This document shows, piece after piece, positions 6,879 through 13,912 of a stretch of 21,919 bases of DNA. The translations under genes and the position numbers were made by a program. The notes beneath the pieces are model-generated. The model ran no database searches, was not told the origin of the DNA, and saw nothing but the letters and a program-made list of their open reading frames with translations. Location: positions 1 through 21,919 of IMG/VR virus record IMGVR_UViG_3300051212_000340, one strand, 5' to 3'. The first letter of the stretch is position 1. Each line of letters starts with the position of its first letter. The DNA is from a virus.

Positions 6879-7860
6879 GTGTGTATCTCGCTTGAAATGG
6901 TTCTGCGTAATTTTGAATACTATCCATAATTTTTTTCATGTCGTATAGTTGACAAAACTTCATTAGTCTAATACCTACTTGGCTAATATTTTTAGGTTCT
7001 TGTGTCTGTGTACGAATTGTTTCTTGAATAATAGTTTTTATGTGATCTGGTTGATAGCTAAGATCGATTAGCCTACGATTGCGTTCGTAGTCGTCTAGTA
7101 CTCTGTGTTCTTTTTTCTCGTGATCGATCCATTTCTGCAACATGAGATTATTCCAAGAATAGCCTTTTTTATTTTTATCTTCGAACGCTTCTTGTAAACC
7201 TACTTTATTCTTAGTGCCTTTAGTACGCACTCCCGGATATGCCGAGAATACATTATCGCTAGTGTCACCACGCATACACTTTTCAAATAAAATCCATTCT
7301 GGATTAGGCGCAGGCACTTCTTCTTTGGTTTTTTTATCGATTACACGTTTGCCTTTTTTGTCAAAGATGCCTTCGTATGTAGTAGTTGTTTCTGCTACTC
7401 CATTATATTGGCTGACATTTTTAGCAATCAATTGATGAAAGTCGCTGTCTGTGCTGATAATAATATGATTATCATCGGGATGTGCTTGTATAAAGCCAGC
7501 AATAAGATCGTCTGCTTCTAATTGTTGATTGTGTAATACAGTACAGTTAGTTTTTTCAGACACAAAGTTCTTAAACTGATCAAATGTTTCCCAAAATAGT
7601 TTATCTTCTTCCTGTTCTTTTACAGTCATAGCAGCACGAGTTTCTGCTCTATTAGCTTTATAAGGAGCGTAGAAATCTTTACGCCAACTGCGACCTTCTA
7701 AACAGAAGACCACGTGGTCACCATTAAAATCTTGCCAAGCTTTTTTGATACTGTTAAAAGTGATATGTAGCGCCATGCCCAACTTTATATCGGCATCTCC
7801 GCGCACTACATGTCTAGATCTAAAAAAAGTGTTAGCTGTATCTACTAGGATATAATTCAT
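6862..7860 (-). CDS. rnh: T4 RNase H-like 5'-3' exonuclease (FEN/PIN family)
   Basis: The 332-residue protein shows the acidic metal-binding residues of the FEN superfamily in order: D7 (ILVDTAN), an arginine/lysine-rich segment WRKDFYAPYKANR (59-71), E115-A-D117-D118 (EADDLIA), D138-x-D140 (STDSDFHQ) and a later GDTSDN motif. After that comes the helix-hairpin-helix region expected to contact DNA. In T4 this enzyme removes RNA primers and flaps during lagging-strand synthesis. Length is close to T4 RNase H (305). An insertion with Lys-rich sequence (about 155-185) lies between the two acid clusters. It overlaps the coiled-coil gene upstream by four bases. Confidence 0.85.
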   Translation of the reverse strand: MNYILVDTANTFFRSRHVVRGDADIKLGMALHITFNSIKKAWQDFNGDHVVFCLEGRSWRKDFYAPYKANRAETRAAMTVKEQEEDKLFWETFDQFKNFVSEKTNCTVLHNQQLEADDLIAGFIQAHPDDNHIIISTDSDFHQLIAKNVSQYNGVAETTTTYEGIFDKKGKRVIDKKTKEEVPAPNPEWILFEKCMRGDTSDNVFSAYPGVRTKGTKNKVGLQEAFEDKNKKGYSWNNLMLQKWIDHEKKEHRVLDDYERNRRLIDLSYQPDHIKTIIQETIRTQTQEPKNISQVGIRLMKFCQLYDMKKIMDSIQNYAEPFQARYTHEYKS

Positions 7861-8306
7861 GAAACTTCTGAACGACCTTTCGCGATCGGAACAACGTTAA
7901 TATAACCGGCACCACGAGTTACATCCTGGCCTTCTTCTGCCAAAACATTTCTAGCCAAATCGCGGAACCAACGATCTACTATTTCTTCGTCTGGATCACC
8001 ATCGAAACCATATCCAGCTTGCTTCAATTGTACAATAAAATACTCGTTCCAGTCAAGTTCAAAAAAACCATTTCGTGGATTTTCCGGATTAACTTTGGTA
8101 TCTAATACTGCTACATAAGGTTCTTTCTGTTCTGTAGCACGTTCTTTGGGAGATAATTTTGCCAAACGTTCTTGTTCTTTAGCTTGTTCTTCTGCTAATT
8201 TGGCTTGTTCTTCTCTAAGCTTTGCCTCTGCTAGACTGGCCAACGCCTCTGCTTTTTGTTTTTCGATTTTATCTATGCCTGTAATTCTTTTAATGAAGTC
8301 TTTCAT
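7857..8306 (-). CDS. Conserved coiled-coil protein, 149 aa
   Basis: Residues 10-58 are an uninterrupted Ala/Glu/Lys/Gln-rich coiled coil. The rest (about 60-149) is a compact domain with KEPYVAVLDTKVNPENPRNG, FFELDWNEYFIVQL and EEIVDRWFRDLARNV. I associate this arrangement with conserved but functionally unknown proteins of cyanophages and relatives. The start is ATG 8304-8306, which overlaps the queE stop by one base (TAATG), rather than a TTG four codons earlier. Its place between queE and the exonuclease gives no clear functional link. A structural or scaffold-like role is a guess. Confidence 0.75.
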   Translation of the reverse strand: MKDFIKRITGIDKIEKQKAEALASLAEAKLREEQAKLAEEQAKEQERLAKLSPKERATEQKEPYVAVLDTKVNPENPRNGFFELDWNEYFIVQLKQAGYGFDGDPDEEIVDRWFRDLARNVLAEEGQDVTRGAGYINVVPIAKGRSEVS

Positions 8307-9154
8307 TAGGTTCCCCAAGCGTTTTTGAATAACGGCACTTGAAGTCTATCACTGTACCGCCATCCTTTTTGCATTGCCATCTCTGCCACTGATCGATTAT
8401 TAAGATGGTACACCCGTTCAACACCGCCAACAGGCATAAGATAAATGTGACCCTCAAAACCACTATCGCGATATTCTTGAACTGCTTGTTCAGCATCATG
8501 TAGGTCCTCTTTGGTGGCCACTACAAATTTTAGATAAGTGTGTCCAAGTTCTTCATACTCTCTTACTATATCTGGACGTATAGCATCTTCTTTTTTCTCA
8601 CCGCTGACACCTAATTTCGGACTCACACTAAAAGTTAAATTATGATAACCATGCTTGTGTGTCCATTTTTCAAGATATTTTCTAAAATCTTTACTAATTT
8701 CCTGAGTGCCGTTAGTTTCAAATGTAATATCTTTTACTTTCTTTAACTTATCATGACCTAGCAAATCTGGATAACTACGCTGCCAACCTAGTAAAGGTTC
8801 GCCGCCAGTAATTACTAAATGTACTCCACGCCATTTATTGTCAGGTAGTATGTCTATCATTCTGTCTGCTATAGCATCTACTGTGAGTACAGGGCTTAGG
8901 TCTTTAAATCTAGGATCCCAAGACGCATAACTGTCACAACCTGTTTCAACTATTGGAAGTTCTTCATATTTATTGAACATATGAACTACTTCGGCTACGT
9001 CGTCGTGTGCTGTGCTACGTTCTCCACGCGGCATACCAAACCCTGAACAGGTAAAGTTACATCCAAAGGTGCGTAAGAAAATAGAAGGAACACCCATAAA
9101 GCGTCCTTCTCCTTGTATACTATAAAATAATTCTGCTACTTTAATTTTACTCAT
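8306..9154 (-). CDS. queE: QueE-like radical SAM 7-carboxy-7-deazaguanine synthase
   Basis: The 282-residue protein opens with the QueE signature FYSIQGEGRFMGVPSIFLR (10-28), then G31-C32-N-F-T-C36, and has the SAM-binding LVITGGEPLLG near 114-124 and a VSPKLG segment. QueE rearranges 6-carboxytetrahydropterin into CDG, the third step toward 7-deazaguanine bases. The third cluster cysteine is not at its usual place. The normal CxxWCDT-type block appears as TGCDSYASW with C73, giving C-x3-C-x36-C, so an insertion of about 35 residues splits the cluster motif. The gene follows three small genes downstream of folE, supporting a joint pathway. Radical SAM chemistry is likely, but the exact product depends on this variant site. 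Confidence 0.88.
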   Translation of the reverse strand: MSKIKVAELFYSIQGEGRFMGVPSIFLRTFGCNFTCSGFGMPRGERSTAHDDVAEVVHMFNKYEELPIVETGCDSYASWDPRFKDLSPVLTVDAIADRMIDILPDNKWRGVHLVITGGEPLLGWQRSYPDLLGHDKLKKVKDITFETNGTQEISKDFRKYLEKWTHKHGYHNLTFSVSPKLGVSGEKKEDAIRPDIVREYEELGHTYLKFVVATKEDLHDAEQAVQEYRDSGFEGHIYLMPVGGVERVYHLNNRSVAEMAMQKGWRYSDRLQVPLFKNAWGT

Positions 9155-9450
9155 TGTTTTAGTGCCTCCAATGTAGCTATCTTAGCTATCTTTTCTCCAA
9201 AGTCATCGTCTTTGCCAATAATGTACATTTGTGTATGTGAACGATCAGATTTTCTATCGTGGTATCTAAATTCTACAATCTTTCCACCAACAGCATTATA
9301 AATTGTAAAATTTAGTACTGGATCGCTGCGTAATGAATTTGATCCAACTATGCCTATACCCTCGCTAACTACAACTTCTTTCTCTTGTGCACTTTGCCAT
9401 GCTTCTATAGACCATTGCTTAAATTTTTTCTTAAACCATTTAACTATCAT
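9151..9450 (-). CDS. Hypothetical protein, 99 aa
   Basis: Function not recognised. The N-terminus is a basic amphipathic helix (IVKWFKKKFKQWSIEAW, 2-18) that could bind membrane or nucleic acid. The C-terminal half has strands NFTIYNAVGGKIVEFRYHD and a helix FGEKIAKIATLEAL. It overlaps queE (ATGA) and the small gene upstream by 11 bases, so it is cotranslated with the 7-deazaguanine genes. That is context only and does not show a role. Confidence 0.65.
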   Translation of the reverse strand: MIVKWFKKKFKQWSIEAWQSAQEKEVVVSEGIGIVGSNSLRSDPVLNFTIYNAVGGKIVEFRYHDRKSDRSHTQMYIIGKDDDFGEKIAKIATLEALKQ

Positions 9451-9664
9451 CTTTCATCCCCGTTATGAACTCGCTCACTCTACGTTCTGCTTCTTGTTTG
9501 TCCACAGCCATTAATGTTACAGTTAATACATTATTTTTATCGAGTTTAACATCATAAGGCATTTTTCCATTTAGTACAAAGTTATCATCCATTGTACGTT
9601 TAATTTTAAATTCTTTAAGATTCTTCATTCTAAAAATTACATCATCGACGTCATTTTTATTCAT
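9440..9664 (-). CDS. Hypothetical protein, 74 aa
   Basis: Function not recognised. The 74 residues appear to form alternating strands and a C-terminal helix (VDKQEAERRVSEFITGM, about 54-70). The start ATG overlaps the stop of the preceding gene (TAATG). Together with its two neighbours it makes a run of three tiny genes between folE and queE. Confidence 0.6.
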   Translation of the reverse strand: MNKNDVDDVIFRMKNLKEFKIKRTMDDNFVLNGKMPYDVKLDKNNVLTVTLMAVDKQEAERRVSEFITGMKDDS

Positions 9665-9855
9665 TAGCTATCTCTTTCCATATTAGTAATTTCTGTTACT
9701 AATTCTATGACTTGTTCTAAGTTTTGACAAAGGATTCTAGCACTTTTATATTCATTATCTGAATCTCGTCCTGACACATCGATCATAAAACCGTTGTCAT
9801 ATATGTTAACAGTAAAACTGTCTGAAACTTTTTCTAATTTATCACTAACATTCAT
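9664..9855 (-). CDS. Hypothetical protein, 63 aa
   Basis: Function not recognised. Acidic protein with strands FTVNIYDNGFMIDVSG (14-29) and a long C-terminal helix CQNLEQVIELVTEITNM. AGGAG lies seven bases before the ATG, so translation should be efficient. It is the first gene after folE, with a 15-base gap containing only that binding site. It resembles its 74-residue neighbour in secondary-structure order, which could mean a duplicated pair, although identity is low by eye. Confidence 0.6.
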   Translation of the reverse strand: MNVSDKLEKVSDSFTVNIYDNGFMIDVSGRDSDNEYKSARILCQNLEQVIELVTEITNMERDS

Positions 9856-9870
9856 TTTATTTCTCCTAAA

Positions 9871-10635
9871 TTATCTTGGGGCAAAGTCTTGTTGTAATTT
9901 GATGTTATCAAAAAACTCTTTTTTAGTTCCTTGATCATCTTTAAAGGCACCTTTTAATACTGTGGTCTGTGTGAGACTGCTATGTGCCATAATTCCTCTG
10001 TTTTCGCAACAACCGTGAGTGGCTTGTATGTACACACCTACATCTTTGGCGTCAGTAGCCTTACTAATTTCTCTTGCGATGTCATTGGCCAGTTCTTCTT
10101 GTAAAGTACCACGCCTAGCACACCATTGAGCAATGCGAGTATACTTACTCAAACCAATGAGCTTGTTGGCAGCGATAATGCCAATATAGGCGACACCATT
10201 AACTGGTTGATGATGATGACTACACATACTGCGAAGTTCACTGCGTACAACCAACATGCCTTCGTAACGGTCCGCTGAATCGTTTGGAAATGCTGTACAA
10301 TCTGGGTTTGGTTCATATCTTCCTGCCATTATTTCGTTATAATACATCTTAGCAAGGCGTCGTGCTGTGCCTTTGCTATTGGGATCTGTAGCTCGATCAA
10401 TCAACAAGGTATCTAACACTTGCTCAAATGCTTGTGTAGCTTCTTCGATTAATTTTGCTTTATGTTCTTCTGTAACATAATCACTGATGTTGTCTCCTGC
10501 CCAGAATCTTTTACCATCACGTGTCATTTTAAAACGAAGATGATCACTGAGCTTGGCTTCTTCGTAGCCGCCATCACCTGCCATAGCATCTAAACCAGTT
10601 TCGTCGTTACTTTCATACATTTTATTATAAACCAT
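9871..10635 (-). CDS. folE: GTP cyclohydrolase I (FolE)
   Basis: The 254-residue protein has the type I T-fold core with zinc ligands C138 and H141 (SMCSHHHQP) and C209 (THGCC), plus the GLSKYTRIAQWCARR segment and the substrate-binding Q/E-rich stretch that follows. It hydrolyses GTP to 7,8-dihydroneopterin triphosphate, the first step of both folate and 7-deazaguanine synthesis. An N-terminal extension of about 40 residues precedes the usual start of the fold, so it is longer than E. coli FolE (222). It has its own near-consensus promoter and an AAAGGA site before ATG. With queE, a QueD-like protein and a DpdA-like enzyme nearby, a role in phage base modification is more likely than folate supply. 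Confidence 0.95.
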   Translation of the reverse strand: MVYNKMYESNDETGLDAMAGDGGYEEAKLSDHLRFKMTRDGKRFWAGDNISDYVTEEHKAKLIEEATQAFEQVLDTLLIDRATDPNSKGTARRLAKMYYNEIMAGRYEPNPDCTAFPNDSADRYEGMLVVRSELRSMCSHHHQPVNGVAYIGIIAANKLIGLSKYTRIAQWCARRGTLQEELANDIAREISKATDAKDVGVYIQATHGCCENRGIMAHSSLTQTTVLKGAFKDDQGTKKEFFDNIKLQQDFAPR

Positions 10636-10655
10636 AAGATATCCTTTGTTGCTAT

Positions 10656-10683
10656 TTTATAATGTTATTTAGGTTTTTGTCAA
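10656..10683 (-). promoter_or_regulatory. Sigma70-type promoter for folE
   Basis: On the minus strand TTGACA (10683-10678) is followed by 16 bases and TATAAA (10661-10656). This is one mismatch and one base of spacing from the ideal. It lies at the end of the UDP-glucose dehydrogenase-like gene and in the 33-base gap before folE, so transcription should start about 15 bases upstream of the ATG at 10635. Confidence 0.75.
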
Positions 10684-11466
10684 CCGCAAAAGAGTATTTT
10701 TCTTTACTGCTGCTGACAGTGTATTTAGGTTTACATTAAGAGCTTCTGCGTACTTTATAAATGCTTCAGTATCTTTAGGAAAGCAAGCACCGCCAAATCC
10801 ATAGTGGCCGTCTGGCCCAGGAACCTGTATATGACTGTTACTTATGCGTTTATCCATTGTTATTAGACCGGCTATCTTTCTCCAGTCATAGTTGTTAACT
10901 TCAGCTAATTGATGTAGTTCATTCATGAATACAACTTTAGTGGCTAAAAATGAATTGATAGAATATTTTACAAAGGCAGCTTCGCCTATGCCGCACAATT
11001 CTACGTGTTTTATTTCGGACTGTAGCTGATGTAGTATTCGAACTGCGTCGCTTTGATAGGCTCTTACAGTGCCTCCTACTATGATCCATTCTGTGCTATG
11101 AAAATCAGTAATATGACTTTGTGCTCGTAAAAATTCTGGTACATATACTAGATTAGGTAATTTTTTACTCCACGCTTCGTAAAAGTCTGGAGGAGCAGTG
11201 GTTTTACTAATTATAGTGCCGTGATATCCTGCTAACTTATTAAACACATCTTCGATGATACTAGTATCGCAGTGACCATCTTGCCCTTGTGGACTAGGGA
11301 CACAAACAAAAACAGCGGCGCAATCTTTTTTTATTTCGTAGTAAGTAGCAGTATAACCTTTGGCAGGATCAATAATTACAGTTTGAAATGGAGGAATTAT
11401 ACTTTGAGCAATGGCTTCTCCTACGTAACCATACCCAATAATGCCAATTTTTTCATGACCCATCAT
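10669..11466 (-). CDS. Short UDP-glucose/GDP-mannose dehydrogenase-like protein
   Basis: The 265-residue protein has the Rossmann GYGYVG motif (11-16), the catalytic lysine and asparagine of the central helix (K167, N171 in KYSINSFLATKV), and the catalytic cysteine block GFGGACFPKD with C228. These residues are those used for the two-step oxidation of a UDP-sugar to a uronic acid. It ends about 30 residues after the catalytic Cys and lacks the C-terminal sugar-nucleotide-binding domain of full-length enzymes (roughly 390-450 residues). It may use another donor or be a minimal phage version. The ATG is the first of two in tandem and overlaps the upstream stop. It is one of several sugar-type enzymes in the window. 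Confidence 0.82.
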   Translation of the reverse strand: MMGHEKIGIIGYGYVGEAIAQSIIPPFQTVIIDPAKGYTATYYEIKKDCAAVFVCVPSPQGQDGHCDTSIIEDVFNKLAGYHGTIISKTTAPPDFYEAWSKKLPNLVYVPEFLRAQSHITDFHSTEWIIVGGTVRAYQSDAVRILHQLQSEIKHVELCGIGEAAFVKYSINSFLATKVVFMNELHQLAEVNNYDWRKIAGLITMDKRISNSHIQVPGPDGHYGFGGACFPKDTEAFIKYAEALNVNLNTLSAAVKKNTLLRLTKT

Positions 11467-11714
11467 TTTGTCATATACTCACTTAATAATATTTCACATA
11501 GTGTCATATCTTTTTCATTTTTAAATTTAAAACACATGTAAAAATCTGTCGTATGATAGGTAAATCTGTTGCCAGGAAGACCAAATACTTCTATTACCTT
11601 GACACAGATTTCGTTCCACGGCATATTATTATGCCAAACTATCCAGACTGTGTGTTGTTTTTCTATAGTTTCCACGTTCTGGAATAACGTGCCTGACTCC
11701 GCCTCTTGGGTCAT
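11463..11714 (-). CDS. Hypothetical protein, 83 aa, nested start in the HIT gene
   Basis: Function not recognised. The product is a small alpha/beta protein with HTVWIVWHNNMPWNEICVKVIEVFG and FYMCFKFKNEKDMTLCEILL (shown here in parts: strands near 21-27 and 57-64, helix near 33-44). Its ATG lies 86 bases inside the HIT gene in another frame. I keep this start because AGGAG sits six to seven bases before it, better than the GTG at 11675. The first 14 residues would then be read from DNA that also codes for HIT. Confidence 0.6.
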   Translation of the reverse strand: MTQEAESGTLFQNVETIEKQHTVWIVWHNNMPWNEICVKVIEVFGLPGNRFTYHTTDFYMCFKFKNEKDMTLCEILLSEYMTK

Positions 11715-12027
11715 CCATATCTCCTATGCGTCGAGGTATCATGTGTACGTGCGGATACATCACTGTTTGGCCTGCTGCTTCACCTACATTCTGACCTACA
11801 TTAAATGCGTCCCAGTGACCCATTCTTACACCTTCGTAGCCGAAATCGTATGCTGCTTTGTAACAGGCAGCGAGGCAGTCCCAGTTTTCTTGGGTCGGCA
11901 CAAATAACAAATGTCCTTCTGTAACAGGGAATCCGTCTTTAAAGACCCAGAAGTCTTTGGTTCTGTGTTCAATTTCTTTCCAAGGAGCGATCCCATCGTT
12001 CAGTGCCTTTTCAATATTTGTTTGCAT
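11629..12027 (-). CDS. HIT-family nucleotide hydrolase/transferase
   Basis: The 132-residue protein has the histidine-triad region TVMYPHVHMIPRR (88-100). H93 corresponds to the nucleophile and H95 to the last His, while the first His of the triad is Tyr91. The ending with VRHVIPERGNY is typical of phage-type HIT proteins. HIT enzymes cleave phosphoramidate or dinucleotide substrates such as Ap4A or AMP-lysine, and the precise substrate cannot be read. It sits between a phosphoribosyltransferase and a UDP-sugar dehydrogenase-like gene, so a nucleotide salvage or clean-up role fits. Its 3' end overlaps the next gene by 86 bases. Confidence 0.85.
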   Translation of the reverse strand: MQTNIEKALNDGIAPWKEIEHRTKDFWVFKDGFPVTEGHLLFVPTQENWDCLAACYKAAYDFGYEGVRMGHWDAFNVGQNVGEAAGQTVMYPHVHMIPRRIGDMDDPRGGVRHVIPERGNYRKTTHSLDSLA

Positions 12028-12400
12028 AATCGTGATATACCAAATTTAATAAAGTACAATAATTATCCCAAGCTTTTTTAACAGTTGGATTATTGTTTCT
12101 AATTTTAATTTCTAGATTTTCATCTCTTTTTATTTTTTCAATATACTCTTTATCGTTCATAGACTTATAAACTAAGTCTTTATTATTCTTTTCTATTTCT
12201 GCTAGAGCATGAAGATTATTTTTTGGAATAATGGCTTCATAACAGTCTATTTCTTCATGTTCAATATACACATTAGGAGTGCTAAAGTCATAGATCTTTA
12301 AATTTAGATCAACTCTCTTAGGACGACGAACTTTATAAAAACTGTCTCTCAATCTAATTTCCCAATTAAGACAAAATCTTTCTACTTCTCGATTATCCAC
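12011..12400 (-). CDS. Hypothetical protein, 129 aa
   Basis: Function not recognised. The protein is charged and largely helical in the second half (about 70-129: NNLHALAEIEKNNKDLVYK, then KEYIEKIKRDENLEIKI, then a Tyr-rich end). The start is GTG at 12398-12400, supported by an unusually strong GGGAGGAG site seven bases upstream. That site and the 8-base overlap with the phosphoribosyltransferase end fix the start. Confidence 0.65.
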   Translation of the reverse strand: MDNREVERFCLNWEIRLRDSFYKVRRPKRVDLNLKIYDFSTPNVYIEHEEIDCYEAIIPKNNLHALAEIEKNNKDLVYKSMNDKEYIEKIKRDENLEIKIRNNNPTVKKAWDNYCTLLNLVYHDYANKY

Positions 12401-12968
12401 GCCAAAACTCCTCCCAAGGATAAACTAACCAACAGTCTTCTTCGGCTTTGTTTACTTCTTTGTCAGAGTAATCTATATCTTCTTTACTAGCTAGATTATT
12501 AGTTAATACAGCAAATCGAACATTGTTGTGGAAAATATTATTCCAAGCATAGCTATTTGGAAGACAACCACTAGGCCAATCTTTTTTAATCCAAGCTATA
12601 GTAGCACCAGTATCATTAATATCGTCTACGATAAGGATATTTTTTCTACGAGCAGGATCAGTTGCATCTTCTCTAATAGGCATCATGCTTACTTCTATAT
12701 GTACAGTGCCTCTTTCTTCCATAGGTACGTACCCGAACGCATCTTCAGCCATGCCTAGATCACTTACACAATCGCCTCCGTCACGTAGGCTAACTTGTAA
12801 TGGACGCATAGGAACGCCAAGATATTGACTGAGCATCACCGCAGGAACAGCTCCGCCTCTTGTTATACCTACAATGTAATCGGGACGCCATGCGTCTTGT
12901 TGTATTTGCCTTGCTATTTCGATCACACTGCCCTGTATATCAGACCAACTGTAATAAATCTTTTTCAT
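12393..12968 (-). CDS. Purine (xanthine/guanine-type) phosphoribosyltransferase
   Basis: The 191-residue protein begins with YYSWSDI (5-11), has IVGITRGGAVPAVMLS (32-47) and the PRPP-binding loop DDINDTGAT (115-123), and ends with WLVYPWEEFW. This set is typical of the bacterial/archaeal xanthine-guanine phosphoribosyltransferase group, which attaches a purine base to PRPP. An extra loop with EDATDPARR precedes the PRPP motif. In the phage it may recycle guanine or xanthine from host nucleic acids. Its closeness to folE and queE allows a role in handling guanine released by base exchange, but that is inference. The ATG overlaps the upstream stop (ATGA). Confidence 0.88.
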   Translation of the reverse strand: MKKIYYSWSDIQGSVIEIARQIQQDAWRPDYIVGITRGGAVPAVMLSQYLGVPMRPLQVSLRDGGDCVSDLGMAEDAFGYVPMEERGTVHIEVSMMPIREDATDPARRKNILIVDDINDTGATIAWIKKDWPSGCLPNSYAWNNIFHNNVRFAVLTNNLASKEDIDYSDKEVNKAEEDCWLVYPWEEFWRG

Positions 12969-13177
12969 TTTACACCGTTAGCTAGAGTTGTCCAAAGTTT
13001 TGCAACATCTTCTTTATCCAGAAAAAAATCGTAAGTACTAGTATTGGTCAATTCACCTTTTTCGTTGTACTGTTCGCCAGTAAACATAAGATGTTTAAGT
13101 CCTTCGGGTCGCATACAATCATTTACTTTCAAACGAAGTTTCCATGCTGGTTGATCTGTGATAAGTTGTTCAATCAT
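12965..13177 (-). CDS. Hypothetical protein, 70 aa
   Basis: Function not recognised. The short protein has an N-terminal strand-rich half (AWKLRLKVNDCMRPEG) and a later STYDFFLDKEDVAKLW segment ending in a helix. I start it at ATG 13175-13177, which overlaps the upstream TGA (ATGA), instead of a TTG eight codons earlier. It is coupled to the phosphoribosyltransferase downstream. Confidence 0.6.
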   Translation of the reverse strand: MIEQLITDQPAWKLRLKVNDCMRPEGLKHLMFTGEQYNEKGELTNTSTYDFFLDKEDVAKLWTTLANGVK

Positions 13178-13587
13178 TTTGAGTTCTTTAACCTTTCCCA
13201 AGTTTTATATTCTTCAAGTGCTTGTTTATATCTATCTGACAGTTCTCGAAGTTTTGCGTACTTCTCCTCCATTATAGCATCTCTTGTAGGAATGTTCAAT
13301 GATTTTTCAATAATAGACAGCCGTTCTTCTAAGTCTATGCCATTAATAACCATTCTGCCTTTGACTTCAAGTGTTGCTGTTTCATCTAGTACCACTTTAT
13401 CTTCACCGTATGGTATTGTCATAACAGCTTTACCGCGGCTATTTGTAAAGTTTGAATTAGAACTAGTAATAGTACCAGAGCCACCAGAGCCACCACTACC
13501 TACAGAAATTGAAGTGGTTGTTCCGTTAATTGTAGGAATGGTAAAAGTGGTATTACTTAAGGCCACGACGCTCTCTTTCCTTTCCAT
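13174..13587 (-). CDS. Conserved hypothetical protein with Gly-Ser linker, 137 aa
   Basis: The N-terminal half is Thr/Ser-rich (SNTTFTIPTINGTTTSI), followed by a Gly-Ser linker (about 31-38). The C-terminal half is a helical domain with VKGRMVINGIDLEERLSII, then NIPTRDAIMEEKYAKLRELS, then YKQALEEYKTWERLKN, a pattern I link to conserved unknown proteins of T4-like marine phages. This arrangement suggests a virion-associated or assembly part joined by a flexible linker, but this is not proven. The start is ATG 13585-13587, 17 codons inside a TTG-opened frame, because the longer form would overlap the upstream gene by 86 bases. Confidence 0.7.
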   Translation of the reverse strand: MERKESVVALSNTTFTIPTINGTTTSISVGSGGSGGSGTITSSNSNFTNSRGKAVMTIPYGEDKVVLDETATLEVKGRMVINGIDLEERLSIIEKSLNIPTRDAIMEEKYAKLRELSDRYKQALEEYKTWERLKNSK

Positions 13588-13912
13588 CGTAGTCTTCTTT
13601 GACCATCGTATATACTTCTTTAAATTTCTTATAAGCAATATCTAAACCTGGATATTCTTTACACATTTCTTGTACACGGTCGTAGTCTGGAAATCTGCCA
13701 TCGAATTCTTCTTTAAAGAATCCTGTAAAACTGTCTATGGATATAGTCTCCATGCCTGTATAAGACATAGACTGATTAGCATAACTACTACCGGTAAGTG
13801 TAATTATATCAGCAGAAGTTAGAGCAGGTATAGCAGATGTGTCTATTGTGTAAATAGGTTCCACATCATCTAAAGTTATTGTAAAGAGTTGTCCCTGTGA
13901 AGAATCGTTCAC
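13553..13912 (-). CDS. Conserved hypothetical protein, 119 aa
   Basis: The N-terminal half is Thr/Ser/Ile-rich with strand-like repeats (FTITLDDVEPIYTIDTSAIP), and the C-terminal half is helical and charged (EMCKEYPGLDIAYKKFKEVY, about 82-101). The layout mirrors that of the next gene (beta-like head, helical tail), so the two may be parts of one complex. The start is GTG at 13910-13912, clearly supported by GGAGG six bases upstream. It begins 47 bases inside the glycosyltransferase gene. Function not known to me. Confidence 0.72.
   Translation of the reverse strand: MNDSSQGQLFTITLDDVEPIYTIDTSAIPALTSADIITLTGSSYANQSMSYTGMETISIDSFTGFFKEEFDGRFPDYDRVQEMCKEYPGLDIAYKKFKEVYTMVKEDYDGKERERRGLK

Noticed and set aside
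8290-8499. 69-residue frame with a lipobox-like segment (LAVLNGC) resembling a small lipoprotein or spanin
   Set aside because: It lies wholly inside or across the end of queE in another frame. queE has strong family motifs through this region and the frame has no ribosome binding site of note.
13271-13299. TTGAAC-N17-TATAAT upstream of the 70-residue gene
   Set aside because: The -35 box matches only four of six positions and the site lies within a coding region, so support is too weak to list as a promoter.
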